From Chloranthus sessilifolius (lineage: Eukaryota > Streptophyta > Magnoliopsida > Chloranthales > Chloranthaceae): a DNA stretch of 64,000 nucleotides. This document shows positions 11,411 to 23,155 of the stretch, one piece after another. Positions within the stretch are counted from its first letter, which is position 1. Every line of letters begins with the position of its first letter. The DNA is taken from positions 5,954,866-6,018,865 of the forward strand of contig CM037587.1 in the NCBI GenBank assembly GCA_021018995.1, given 5' to 3'. A program made the translations under genes and the position numbers. The notes under the pieces were generated by a model, which ran no database searches, was not told the DNA's origin, and was given only the letters and a program-made list of their open reading frames with translations.

Positions 11411-11428
11411 TCCCCGGCAACGGCGCCA
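11411..11428 (-). promoter_or_regulatory. Primer binding site for tRNA-Asp (element 1)
   Basis: The plus strand reads TCCCCGGCAACGGCGCCA, identical to the 3' end of plant tRNA-Asp(GTC) including its CCA. The minus strand is therefore a full 18-base primer binding site. It is six bases inside the right LTR, which fixes the sense orientation. Confidence 0.95.
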
Positions 11429-11434
11429 AAAACT

Positions 11435-13125
11435 TGATGTGATTTTTAATTGTGATATTTTACTCGCAAGTGCACGAATCGGATTGTATATAGTGGGTGC
11501 GGAGTACGAGATTGTTCCCACGAGGACTAATTTTGAAAGATCTAAAAAGACAAGCAATTCCAGAAATCTACTAAGATCTAACAGTATAATACCAGTCTTA
11601 TGATTTAGGTGGTTTGATGAGATGATAATTACTGACTACAAACTAAAACTTAACTGATAATTTAAAAATAAAGATAAAGATGAAGATACTAAATCCTCCC
11701 ATCTTTGGTCCATTCTTCCCATAATACAAATCTATGGATTAAACTATGAGATATACCATTGAGAACAAATATCTTTTATGGAAGATAAATGGTCAAAAAC
11801 CCCGATAGGTTCCACGTTGCATCCCTGCAATCAGGACTTACATGATTTTCATATACAGATCTGAGTTCAAGGGCATGGCTCGGCACACTTGATCTCAGGT
11901 TCAAATAAAAATCATCCCCAAAGTGGGTAAAAATTTCAACAATAATACCACCATAGATCTGAAATTAAGGGCATGGCTCGGCACACTCGATTTCAGATTA
12001 GGGAGTAATTAAGATAAAATTACCATTACAGATCCAAGATCCAGGGCATGGCTCGACACACTCGATCCCGGATCATAATCGTAATTAGATCCACACGATG
12101 AAAGCAAAAAGACCATATAACAATAATTGGGTAAAATTACCGTCACAGATCTGAGATCCCGGGCATGACTCGGCACACGCGATCCCGGTTAGTGGTGGGG
12201 ATTTCATCCGTTCTTGATAGCACAACAATCATAAAATAAGATCTCATATTTTAATTCTAAATTTATATTATTAAAAGTACATCCCTCAGATGGAAATCAT
12301 TAGATCCCCATCCTTATGAATTTAGCCACACATATTGCAATTAAATGACATAAATAAATAAGGAAGAGAAAATAACATTAATTTAATGAATTAAAAATAC
12401 CTCAACTTCAAAAGAAATTACTTTGATCCAAAAGTACGATGGTCTTCAGAAACGAGAATAATGCAGGAATAAACTTGAGCAAAAATATAATAAACTGGAG
12501 GAATGAGTACTGGAAATTAAAGGAACAAAGCTCTCAAAAAGGAATAAATAAAAACTCCCTATTTCTATGTCTAACTATGAAAAAGAAAAGCAAAAAAACT
12601 AAAACTCTAATCTCCTATCTCCCTAATTTCTAATTCTCCCTCGAAGTGTTTGAGTCGCTTTAAATAGATTCCCGGTCGCAGAAGTCTCCCCAGCCGCCAA
12701 TTTAGGGTCGATTAATCAACCCAATAGGGTCGATGCATCGACCTTACAAAAGAGGCTCAAAATCAGCTTTAAAGTAGTCAATTTCGTGTCAGACTCTCCT
12801 TCTCCTCGATTAATCGACCAAAAGGGTTGATGCATCGACCCTCAGAAATCCGTGAAACGAAAAGATCTACAGCCTTTGTGTTTTGAAAATTTCATAATTC
12901 AGCCGTCTTGAAGGTCCAAATTTAGCCGCAAGTTGCACCAAGTTCTCGATGACCCAAAGTTACAGTGTTTTGACATTATTTTCAGAATTCTTGGGCTGTT
13001 TTCCACACTTGGCTTGTATTTACCTGAAACACTTTAAATCTAATAATTCTCATCAGATAGCCTTCATCGAACAGCTAAATATAGGTATTTAGGGGTGAAA
13101 TATCATCATATTTCAGTACTCATCA
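11435..13125 (-). repeat. Element 1 LTR, right copy (5' LTR in sense)
   Basis: 1691 bases matching 1560-3332. It starts TGATGTG and ends CTCATCA, followed by the second ATCGA. It carries the same four hairpin units and palindrome pairs with some erosion, and a deletion of about 100 bases near 12855. Confidence 0.93.
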
Positions 13126-13180
13126 ATCGACAAGTGAGCATTGTATTGAACACTCTGATTTTTGAACTCCGAATACGAAC

Positions 13181-13367
13181 TGTGATAGCCTGGATTTCCG
13201 CGATCGGAAATCCGTGCCATTAGGATCATACTCTAGATGATCCCCAGGACAAATCACAAAGTGTCTGCTCGTATAGCAGAAATCAGAGCAGACAACATCC
13301 AGCAGTGGTAGATCGAGTCATCATATAAGGCCTTAAATGAAAGAAGAAATGAAACAACGCATGTATG

Positions 13368-13409
<42 letters not shown>

Positions 13410-15925
13410 TCCCAAAAGAATATACATCCTCAAAAAGGAACTAAGAAGAACCACTGGTGATAGACATCCATCACCCAAAACAATGGTTCTTAATAGTAGT
13501 TCCTATAGAATGTATAATAATACAAGTAAACAAACATATATAATAATAAATACAGACGGTGGCCACCAGGCACACAATAATATAGAGTATAGTAAATAAA
13601 AATCTAAAATATAAGACTAATATACCCAGGCTAAGGGTAAAACTCGTCACGGATATCGCTTCCTCGGCCTCAGCCTTCTCTGCCTCTCGCTAATAGTCCG
13701 TCGCCCTCAAAACCTATAATTATTATAGAAAACAGGGTGAGCTACATCTAAACTTAGTAGAAGAATCTTAACTAAAATTGTACTGAAAATGTAAGACATG
13801 ATTTGCAGGTAGTATCTCAAAACAGAAAATTAGAATAGAATATACAGACAGGATAATTCAGATGACATGTACTGAGTTTTCAAAGCACAGAACAGATGTT
13901 ATTAGTATATAATTTGTTACTTAAATCATGCATAATTCTAACTTAAGAAACTCCCGTGAATATATAGTACGTGATAATCAGGTGTATGCCGATAGGAAAC
14001 CCCAACAAATCGTCGTTCATATGAATAATTTTCAGAGTGCAACAATGCCTCATATATGGAGTGCAATTGTGCCGAGGGATTATCAAAGTAGATGCACGAT
14101 TGTGCCAGGGCACGGATATACCATCGAGTTGGTAGGGATCATCTGGATTAAATACTTAAAATCAAATACACACATATGATCTAAAGATTCAGACATCAGA
14201 ACAGATAGCAGAAATCAGAAACAGGCATTAGAAGACAGAATTCAGAATGCAAGAAATAAGAAATGACAGAGGTTTATTGATATGCAACATGCTTTTAAAA
14301 TAGAAATCGGGGTATAGATGTGAAGAAATTATGAAATCATATTCAGATATATTTTTGAGTTGGATTTCCTCTACCTTAGATCAAACCTCTTTCTAAGCAA
14401 ATCCAAAGCTTTTCAAAGCATCATGGTCTGATCCTAAATCACAGACATAGTACACTAAGTGTCAGACATGTCAGGATACTAACTGGCATAGTGCCCAGTA
14501 GTGTTTTGTCCAAAAAACTAAAACAGTAGAAAAACATGGGTGATTGATCGATCAATGTCCTTGCTTAATCGATCAATCCCACTCCTTGATTGATCAATGA
14601 CCTCATTGATCGATCAACCTCTCAAATAACTCACAGGTAACAAAGGAAAATTGATCGATCAATATCCTTGATCGATCAATCCATCTTCAACCTTGATCGA
14701 TCAGTGCTTTATTTGATCGATCAATAGCCTCATTTACTTCAGATTTAACAAAGAAAAATTGATCGATCAACACCCTTATTTGATCGATCAATCTTCCCAT
14801 TGATCGATCAATAAATTAAAACTCAAATTTCCCTCTTCCTATTCTCACACTATTCTTATACAATTTGATCGATCAATGTCCAAATTGATCGATCAATCCT
14901 TGCCATTGATCGATCAATGTCCTCATTGATCGATCATTTTAGTTTTTGATCGATCATTTCAATGTGATCGATCAACCTCTCTAATTGATCGATCAATGCT
15001 AAATTTGATCGATCAACCTTTAGATTTGATCGATCAAATGCCAATTTGATCGATCAATGCCCATCGGGCATCCAACTTCCAAAAAACTACTCTACTGTTC
15101 CCATTAACTGTCTATACAAATTGATCGATCAATTCTTAACCTTGATCGATCAATCTTGATATTGATCGATCAATTCACTGCCTTGATCGATCAATAATGA
15201 CAGTTCTTTGTCATTAATAGCGGTCACTTGTTTTGACCCATTTTCACCATTGATATTAAATGATTTCCAACAACCATTCGCACCCCTCCTTACACATTTA
15301 TGAGGCTTTAACCTCCACACTTTTAATCTTAAAGCTTACCTCTTTGAAGCCCCTTTCGGGTTCTCGGCAAACGCGATCCGAAGAGGGTTTCAGATTCGTC
15401 GCCGTCGTAACCCGAAATAGTAGGTGCTTGGCTCTATTTCAACACATAGCGATAGCATGCGTTCTCGCAAGACAACTTGAAGTAGCGACGTCGATTTCGC
15501 CCTCTCAATCAATCAACCATTAACCTAGGTTCTCCTAGAGCTGTGGTTCCTCAAGGAAATGGCTTCAAACCCTAACCTCTAGCTATGGATTTCCAAAAAC
15601 AAGAAGGTGGAGATGGAGATAGGTATCCCAAACCTTCTTCCTTCCCTTATAAGCTAAGAAAATAAAATATCTTTGATATTTCCATTTTCTTTCCAAGCTA
15701 GGCTCTGGTGTGAAGTGCACACACGACTTCTTCAGCGTACCACGCCTCATCAAGGGTCTACTAGACTCGGACTCACACGAGAAGTCACACATGACTTCAC
15801 CTTACCAAGGATTAATATTATTTCCAATAATATTAATTTAAAAATTTTAAATTTATCTTAATTTCTGTGTCGGGCATGCATATCAAAGCAGTCGAGTTCT
15901 TGTTCAAAATTTTAGGGTCGTTACA
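13181..15925 (-). repeat. Element 2 LTR, left copy (3' LTR in sense)
   Basis: A 2745-base LTR matching 22939-25695. Plus-strand landmarks are a conserved hairpin block near 13430-13490 beside a TA microsatellite (about 13373-13407), the eroded acidic frame near 13640-13715, and a 23-copy GATCGATC array at 14540-15197. It ends GGGTCGTTACA. Confidence 0.93.
14540..15197. repeat. Array of ATTGATCGATCAAT palindromes
   Basis: I count 23 perfect GATCGATC cores, most inside TTGATCGATCAA or longer, spaced mainly 15-40 bases apart with unrelated spacers. Several decayed copies with one change lie between them. About 0.01 such octamers would be expected by chance in this length. Confidence 0.95.
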
Positions 15926-15940
15926 TTATCCCCCCTTAGA
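15926..15940 (-). promoter_or_regulatory. Polypurine tract of element 2
   Basis: The plus strand reads TTATCCCCCCTTAGA directly after the left LTR; the minus strand gives the purine tract TAAGGGGGGATAA that primes plus-strand DNA. Confidence 0.85.
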
Positions 15941-16099
15941 AATTTTCGTCCTTGAAAATGTCAGGGAGGTGTGGTCAGATGACTGGGGTGTTCCCTATGG
16001 CTAACAGAACGTGCAGGATAATATATCATGCAAAAGACAAAGATGCATGCAGAACAGAATGTATATGGAAAGCAGAATAAAATACATATACAGATATAA

Positions 16100-17250
16100 T
16101 TATTGAAAAATACATATAATAGCATAGTAGGTACCTGCCGGGACGTCGGAATGTCTGGCCTTGTCAAGGGCAGGTCTGCTGTGGCGAGGTGGCTGATCAG
16201 GCTGGGCCTCCCCTTCACCAGGAACTCTCTCTAGCTGCTCGGTGCCCTCCTCAATAGCAGGCTGCGCCGGCTCTGCACCCTCCAAAACTGAAGGAACCTC
16301 CTCCTCTCCCTCGGGTAACCGTTTGACCAAAAGGTTATAACTCTTGGTCTAGTTTTTTAATTGAAACACCTTCGTGTTATTGGTCATCCGAAGCTCACCG
16401 GGAGCTAAACTATACTGCTCTCACAATGCAATATAATGCTCCACCATCTTTATGATTAGGCGAGCATAGGGTATCTATTTCTTAGAAGCGGCCTTGGTTT
16501 TCTCAAACATCAAGTCCCTGGCGTTTATTAGGCCATCTATGACCAAATCTGCAACAGAGAACCAACGGTTCTCAAAAGCTGAAAAGAGCGCCTGTTGCAC
16601 GATGCCATTCTGCGTGGACTTGTGTAGAAATGGGTTGAGGGCATACTTGATATACGTATCAAGCATCAACAACCGGTCAGGGAGTTGGGCTCGCGTGATG
16701 GATTGCCCTAATCCATACTGACCCTGGGTCATTTTGGTGACCACGTCGGGAAATGGGACGTCTTTGATATAGGGTGACGCTAAGCCACAGGTCTCAACGT
16801 ACACCGAAGTGCACTACAGGGCAGCCGCGAAATGGAACTGGTTGAATTTATATTCAAACCCATCAATCGAGGTGACGAGTCAGTGTCGGCTGTCTCCCCA
16901 ATGGAGATTCTTGAAAAAGAGTCGCACGATATGAGGACAATAGTGATCGTGAAACGGCTCGAATAAGGGTTTCAACCCTAGCTTTGTGATGTAATTGATG
17001 GCCCAAGCCATCTTGGGCCAATCATCAAAAAGCGTAGGGGCGAAACATACTCGGGATGGAAAGTCTTGGAATCCCACCACTCATTTGGGACTTCACGGTG
17101 GATTTAGGGCTGTGGGGAGTTTGGAACAGGTGGAACCACATCCTCAACAGGTGCCACGGGTGGCATGGTGGGTTGGGCGACGGGATCGGGTGGTGGTACG
17201 GAAGGACGAACCCGGGATGTAGGGATTTTATGCGATGCATTCTTAGTTCG
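16100..17250 (-). pseudogene. Degenerate accessory ORF downstream of pol in element 2
   Basis: A single minus-strand frame runs from about 17080 to 16100 with stops at 16880, 16814, 16475 and a few beyond. Upstream of it, near 17090, a proline-rich N-terminal part lies in another frame. Recognisable pieces are WPKMAWAINYITKLGLKPLF, an IVRLFFKNLHWG segment, then QLPDRLLMLDTYIKYALNPF, and a C-terminal stretch rich in glutamate and proline. This resembles the plant-specific domain annotated in databases as putative plant transposon protein; I recognise the pattern but cannot confirm it. It is not gag or pol. It lies between the integrase/chromodomain and the polypurine tract, like the accessory ORF of element 3. 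Function unknown. Confidence 0.55.
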
Positions 17251-17489
17251 TAGCCCTATAGTTCAAAAATCCCAAAAATCACACACAAACTTAAACGAAG
17301 AGGAAAGGTAGGGTTTTACTGCAATAGCCGAGCAAAATGTGATCGAAACACGTGCGGGAAGAAGCTCAGGCAGCCGACAAATTGTCCAAAGATCACTTGA
17401 ACACAAAGGAGCCAAAAACCCTCTTGAACGATCAAGTCCTTGCATCGTGCAAATGAGTTTAAAAAACCCCAGTCGTTACTTAAAACGAG

Positions 17490-17855
17490 AGGATTGATCG
17501 ATCAATGCGAAAATTGATCGATCAATTTTAAGTAAAAATGCCCTAGCCCGACACCTTGATCGATCAATATCCTCTGTTGATCGATCAATTTCTAAATTTG
17601 ATCGATCAAGCTTCAAAAATGTGATCGATCAATACTTAAGTTCAATGTCTTAGCTCGATGTTCTTGATCGATCAATGTACTCATTTGATCGATCAATCCA
17701 CAAGATTTGATCGATCAATGTTCACTTTTGATCGATCAATCATGAAAATTTGAGTATAAAGTCCAACTACTATTGATCGATCAATTCTATATGTTCATCG
17801 ATCAAAACCTCAATTGATCGATTGAATCACCAAATTGATCGATCCAGCACGACAG
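17490..17855. repeat. Second GATCGATC palindrome array, internal to element 2
   Basis: More than ten TTGATCGATCAA-type palindromes lie in the spacer between the chromodomain end and the accessory ORF. The core is the same as in the LTR of this element, although the region is not part of the LTR. Confidence 0.92.
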
Positions 17856-17944
17856 AAAAGTGATTTCGTACATTTAGTGTTTCGTAAATGCAAACCAACT
17901 AAATCTCGAAAATGAGGACCTATTGTACCTTGTATACTGTCACG

Positions 17945-18660
17945 TCAGGGAAACAAGTGTGGATACTGCTCACGGATGTCGACTTCGCGCTCCCAAGTAG
18001 CTTCCGAAGTTGAATGATTACGCCATTTTACCAGCACAAGTGGAATCAACTTGGTCAGTAAAACTTGATCCTTACGATCCAAAATCTCAACCAGTTCCTC
18101 AATAACGGTTAGATCCTCTTGTAACTCAATCTGTTGGAAATCCAACACATGAGTCGGGTCTCGCATGTATCGCCATAGCATGAAAATATGGAAGACGTTA
18201 TGCATGCTTGCCAATTGTGGTGGCAAGGCAATCCTATACGCGACTTCGCCAACCCGTCCGAGTACCTAAAAGGGTCTAATATATCGAGGACTCAATTTTC
18301 CACGCTTTTCAAAGCGCATCACGGCCTTAGTTGGCAAGATTTTCATGAACACCTTATCTCCCACTTGAAAATAGATATTAATTCCATAGATAATTGATTT
18401 AACTAGGGAATCATAAGTTTCTTGAACGCATCTAAGTATACCTGAAACTGAATGTGCGACCGATGGAGATCAGCATAGATCTTTTGGCAACTTTGAGCAA
18501 CCCTCAGTCTTTCGCGGATCAACCGAACTGCCTCGATTGCACTGTCCACGATATCCAATCCTAAAACAAGCTTTTCACTGACTTCTTCCCAATTTAAGGG
18601 AGATCTGCATCGTCGTTCATACAAGGCTTCATAATGCGCCATTCCAATAGAACTCAATCA
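17945..18660 (-). pseudogene. Integrase C-terminus and chromodomain of element 2
   Basis: Two broken frames. 18657-18403 carries the integrase segment MAHYEALYERRCRSPLNWEE. 18226-17945 carries LASMHNVFHIFMLWRYMRDP, then ILDRKDQVL and the chromodomain-like end VLVKWRNHSTSEATWERE, finishing at EQYPHLFP. In chromoviruses this tail recognises methylated histone H3 or other heterochromatin marks and directs integration there. In-frame stops and a shift between 18403 and 18226 break the reading. Confidence 0.88.
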
Positions 18661-19640
18661 GAGGCAAATACTGGTCCCATGAACCATGAAGGTCCAACAT
18701 GCATGCACGCAATATATCCTCTATGATCTGGTTCACTCTCTCAGTCTGCCCATCTGTCTGAGGATGAAATGCTGAGCTAAACTCCACTTTAGATCCCATG
18801 CCTTCTTGAAATTGCCGCCAGAATTGTGACATATAAAGCGGATCTCGATCGCACACTATACTGACTGGTATGCTGTGTAACTGAACTATTTCCTTCATGG
18901 ACAACTCTGCAAGCTTGTTGGCTGTAAACGTAGTACGGTACGGTAGGAAATGTTCACACTTTGTCAGTCTATCTACAATGACCCAAATGACATTGCTCTT
19001 CCTTAATGTACTCGGCAATCCTAATATAAAATCCATATAAATGGCCTCCCATTTTCTCTCTGACACTGGTAATGGTTACAACAATCCTGCTGGATTTCGA
19101 TGGTCTACTTTGACTTGTTGGCAGACCAAACATCGAGAAATGTAATCTGCAATACCTTTCTTCAGTCCTCTCCACCAAAAGCTTCGTTTGAGATCTTGAT
19201 ACATCTTGGTATTCCCGGGATGTATAGCATACGTTGACTTGTGCGCTTCCAAAGATAGTATCTTTAAGATCCTTATTAGCAGGTATGCACATCCGATCTC
19301 TGAATAGCAAAGTACCATCATCCTTGATGGAGAAATCAAGTCTGATTCCATTGATCACATCCTTTATAATGGCCATCAACTCATCATCAATCAGCTGGAG
19401 CTTACGCACATTATCAAACAACGTGGGCCGTATCACAATGGTAGCCATCAATGCCCCTGAACCTTTGACGTCTATCAGTGTATTGCATAAGGCCAGGTCT
19501 TCAAGTAGATGCCACCTCTGCACTCTGGTAATAAGATGTGATAACTGATCTGAAGACTTTCTGCTCAAAGCATCCGCCACAACATTGGCCTTTTCAGGAT
19601 GATATTGGATGGAACAGTCATAATCTTTTAAAAACTCCAT
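18629..19640 (-). pseudogene. Integrase core and RNase H end of element 2
   Basis: The frame opens with the RNase H end (YHPEKANVVADALSRK), then a zinc-binding integrase N-terminus whose HPG and CLVCQQVK parts lie in the overlapping frame 19351-19076. It continues with the catalytic core: YMDFILGLP (first Asp), VCDRDPLY (second Asp) and FHPQTDGQTERVNQIIED (Glu). The D,D,E triad is therefore visible across two frames. Frameshifts near 19080 and 18650 disrupt it. Confidence 0.88.
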
Positions 19641-20840
19641 CTATTTGTGCTGTCGCATGTTCAAGTCCTTCTGAGTAAACAGATACTTGAGACTTTTGTG
19701 GTCGGTGAAGATGTCAAATGTCTCACCGTATAAGTAGTGCCTCAAGATCTTCAAAGCAAAAATCACCGCCGCTAACTCTAAATCATGCGTAGGATAATTC
19801 TTCTCGTGTTCCTTGAGCTGTCTAGAATCGTACGCGATAACTTTTTTGTGCTGGTTGAAGACACAACCCAAACCACTGTAAGATGCATCATTGTATATAG
19901 CAAAACCTCCTTTGCCAGAAGGTATATCTAGCACTGGTGTTGTAGCCAGACGCATCTTGAGTTCTTGGAAACTCTTCTCACACTGATTAATCCAATCAAA
20001 CTTAGCATTTTTCTTTGTGAGATGAGTAAGCGGATTTGATAGTTTAGAAAACCCTTCTACAAATCGTCTGTAGTATCTTGCCAAGCCAAGGAAATTACGG
20101 ACCTTGGTTACCGTTCTTGGTTGTTCCTAGTTCACTACTGCTTCAATTTTCATCGGATCAACTGTTATACCCTTAGTAGAGACGATATGACCTAAGAAAC
20201 TGACTTGGTCAAGCCAAAACTCACACTTACTGAGCTTTGCATACAGTTTGTGATCTCTGAGGGTCTGTAGAGCCACGTGCAAATGTCTTTCATCTTCCTC
20301 TATCTTGAAATAGACAAGAATGTCATCTACAAAAACAATCACGAACTTATCCAAGTGTGGTTTAACCACTCGGTTCATTAGATTCATAAAAGACGCAGGT
20401 GCGTTCGTTAATCCAAATGACATAACTAAAAACTCATAGTGCCCATATCTGGTTCTGAACGCCGTCTTCTCGATATCCTCTTCTTTGACTCTTAACTAGT
20501 GATAAGCAGATCACAAGTCAATCTTCGAAAAGAATCTCGCTCCTTGTAACTGATCAAAGAGATCATCAATCCTTGAAAGCGGGTAACGATTCTTAATCGT
20601 CAACTTGTTCAACTGCCGGTAGTCGACGCATAGGTGCATCTAACCATCATTCTTCCTGACAAACAGTACTTGTACTCCCCAAGGAGACACACTAGGTCGA
20701 ATGAACCCTTTGTCAAGCAGTTATTGCAGTTGCTCCTTTAATTCTTTCAATTCTGCAGGAGCCATCTGATATGGAGCTTTAGACATTGGCTCAGTACCCA
20801 GAACTAGATTTATCACAAATTCAATCTCCCTAGTAGGTGG
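19641..20840 (-). pseudogene. Reverse transcriptase and RNase H of element 2
   Basis: RT begins past PEDLPG. Fragments include LLDKGFIRPSVSPWG and [16 protein letters not shown], interrupted by stops, then [17 protein letters not shown] with an intact catalytic [10 protein letters not shown]. After a TAG near 20127 come [17 protein letters not shown], the RNase H start [12 protein letters not shown] and [17 protein letters not shown], ending at a TAG near 19641. Several stops are one C-to-T change from CAG, CAA or CGA. The order and wording are those of Tekay/Del chromoviruses. Confidence 0.88.
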
Positions 20841-21390
20841 TTATCCTGGTAAATCCTCGGGAAACACGTTAGAGTACTCACACACAACATGAATATCAGA
20901 TATCACATTTGTCTCTTCTCGCTGCTCTTGCAGGAAATCCATATAGCCACTGCATCCACTCTTCATCATCTTTTCGGCTCGAATAGCTGATATCAACGGG
21001 GCTACCTTAGACTTCACCCCGAAGAATCTGAATGACCTTTTCTTTGGAGGATGAAAAACTACAACTTTTCGAAGGCAATCGACGCTGGCATGGTAAGCGG
21101 ATAGCCAGCCCATTCAAAGAATAATGTCAAATCCTTACATGTCTAACAATTTCAAATCTGCCATCATCTCGTATCTTCTACCAACACAATCACTGATTTA
21201 CACACTGTGCCTGTATTTACTGAACTCCCCGTAGGAATAGACACCGTCAATATGAAGTTTAAGTGTTCAGGAGTGACACTCAATTCTTTGGTAAATTAAG
21301 GCCTGATAAACGAGTGTGTGGAACTTGGGTCTACCAAAACTCGTGCTCTATGAAAGCAAATATTACAACGCTGATATACCTTCAACACAC
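20841..21390 (-). pseudogene. Protease and linker to RT of element 2
   Basis: The protease motif is VLVDPSSTHSFI near 21310-21340, the DPG(S/A)THSFI type of chromoviruses; a stop follows directly after it (RP then stop). The linker frame 21113-20841 holds MGWLSAYHASVDC and EYSNVFPEDLPG, which precede RT in this group. The enzyme would process the polyprotein. Confidence 0.8.
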
Positions 21391-21542
21391 CTATAATTCA
21401 GTCACACAATTCAATCGAGTGTTTACAATGTGTATGTGTAATGTGCATCATTGTCATAAATATATAATCACAATAATTTTACATTACTAATTTCTAGTCC
21501 ATTCTACTAAAGAAATAATCTCACTTTAAAATTTAATCATAC
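21391..21542 (-). other. AT-rich interval between zinc knuckles and protease, possible intron
   Basis: 152 AT-rich bases interrupt the reading between the nucleocapsid knuckles and the protease. On the minus strand it begins CAAG|GTATGATT and ends GAATTATAG|GTGTG. Removing it keeps the frame open from the knuckles into VLVDPSS. Alternatively it may be a small insertion of about 150-190 bases with different ends. Confidence 0.4.
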
Positions 21543-22830
21543 CTTGTATAACATCATTCGATGTCAGAGCATCAGTCGTGATAACAACATATGCTCGACC
21601 TTGAACAACAGGTCGAGATGACCTCTGTGTAGACACTGATCCGGACCACTCCTTGCTCTCTTTACTCTCCTCTGGGCAGTTCCTAACCAAGTGGCCCATC
21701 TTACCACATCTGAAGCATGCCCCTGTCTCCCTCCTACATTTCTCTGTCTTGTGTGGCTTCCCACACTTTGCACATGATAGGATCGGAGTGAATGATGATA
21801 CCCTCGAAGATCCTTGCACTACAGAGGTCCTGTTACCAGAAGAACCAGACAGTCAGAATGGTCTGGAAGATGTAGGTACTGCTGGCCTCTGTTATGAACT
21901 AGGCCCTATAGATATCATTGGTCTGGAGTGTGTAGGGTATCTTGGAGGTCTAGAGAATCTCGCCCTCTTGTTCTGGTCAGGGTCATGAGATTGTCCCTGA
22001 TACGACCTTTCTTTGTTTTGCTTATCTCTTCAAGCAAACTGTTTCTGGTTCTCTTCTTCTGCGATGAGAGCCTTGGACATGACACTCTCGTATGTCTCTA
22101 TTTCCCACATGGCGACATCCTTTTGGAGATTCTGCCTCAAGCCAAGTTAAAATTTATGAGCTCTCATGAAGTCGGTGGCTACATGCTGTGGTGCGAATCT
22201 AGATAATCTATCAAACTCAACACCATATTCTCTCACTGACATCGCACCTTATTTCAACTAAATGAATTTCACCTCTCACTGATGTCTCACTATTTTTGGA
22301 AAGTATTTATTATAGAAGACTTCAGTGAACTCCTCCCAAGTCCAAGGAGTGTGAGGAAAGTCTCTCTCTCGGTTTCGTGACGCTGACTTCCACCAGGGTC
22401 CGGCATTACCATCTAGTTTGAATGTTGCCCAGCGCACTTTCTCTACATTTGTGCACTGAAGCACTTCAAACAATTTCTCCATCTCTTCAATCCAACCCTC
22501 AGCCTCTATAGGATCCGTCTGACCAGAGAAGTTAGGAGGTCTCATTCTCCTAAACTCTGAGAAACCGTCGGGTTGGTGAGGTGGTCTAGCTGTTTGCTGA
22601 TTCAAAGCAGCAGTCTGTTGAGCGACGTTAGTAGCCAAAGCTTCCAACACCTGCTCCATTCTACCCTCGTTGCCTCTTCTTCCTCCTCTCGGTTCTACCG
22701 AAACAATATTCTCATCCGATAGGAATACCAATCCCCTAAATGTTCCAGCAACATCAGGAATTTCTTGCAAAGGGACCTCTCTCTGTCCTTCTCTGCCTCC
22801 ATTGAGCCCACCTCTGAGCTTTGGGCCCAT
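21543..22830 (-). pseudogene. gag of element 2
   Basis: The N-terminal frame (22830-22276) starts MGPKLRGG. It includes the matrix/capsid part with the typical MRPPNFSGQTDPIEAEGWIE and WTWEEFTEVFYNKYFP segments, and stops at 22276. The middle (about 22275-21820) is scrambled by several stops and shifts. The C-terminal frame (21819-21543) has two zinc knuckles, CAKCGKPHKTEKC and CFRCGKMGHLVRNC, the paired arrangement usual in Tekay/Del gag. It leads to TSNDVIQG at the possible intron boundary. Confidence 0.88.
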
Positions 22831-22920
22831 AGTATCGGTCTGTCATTGTGAAAACAATAACATGATCAACACATAGATTGTGAAAACAATCCGACCTGAA
22901 CTTGCAGTTCAACCTAAAGC

Positions 22921-22938
22921 CTAGGCTCTGATATCAAC
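22921..22938 (-). promoter_or_regulatory. Primer binding site of element 2 (initiator tRNA-Met type)
   Basis: The minus strand reads TTGATATCAGAGCCTAG next to the LTR. The initiator tRNA-Met site is TGGTATCAGAGC, so this is that site with small changes. Confidence 0.8.
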
Positions 22939-23115
22939 TGTGACAGCCCAGATTTCTACGCTCGGAAATCCATGTCATCAGGATCATGCTCTGGATGATC
23001 CTCAGGAAAAATCACAGAGTGTTTGCTCGTATAGTCGAAATCAGAGCAGACACCGTCCAGCAGTGATAGATCGAGTCATCATATAAGGCCTTAAATGAAA
23101 TAAGAAATGAAACAA

Positions 23116-23155
<40 letters not shown>

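Larger units (their letters stand above)
1560..13125 (-). mobile_element. Element 1: complete Athila-like Ty3/gypsy retrotransposon
   Basis: An 11.6 kb element on the minus strand, bounded by a perfect ATCGA duplication, with LTRs beginning TGATG and ending ATCA on the plus strand. In sense order (right to left) it holds LTR, tRNA-Asp primer site, gag, protease, RT, RNase H, integrase, a 2.2 kb 3' non-coding region, a polypurine tract and LTR. The order PR-RT-RH-IN makes it Ty3/gypsy; the RT and integrase wording, the DLGAS protease motif and the tRNA-Asp site point to the Athila lineage. No env-like or accessory ORF remains after integrase. The coding region has at least four frameshifts, two stops and a changed RT active site, so it is not autonomous. 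Confidence 0.93.

Noticed and set aside
11411-11428. A tRNA-Asp gene
   Set aside because: Only the 18 bases of the tRNA 3' end are present, at the exact place of a primer binding site.
14540-15197. CRISPR-like array of regularly repeated palindromes
   Set aside because: Spacing is irregular, units are only 10-14 bases, no cas genes occur, and the array lies within an LTR of a plant retrotransposon.
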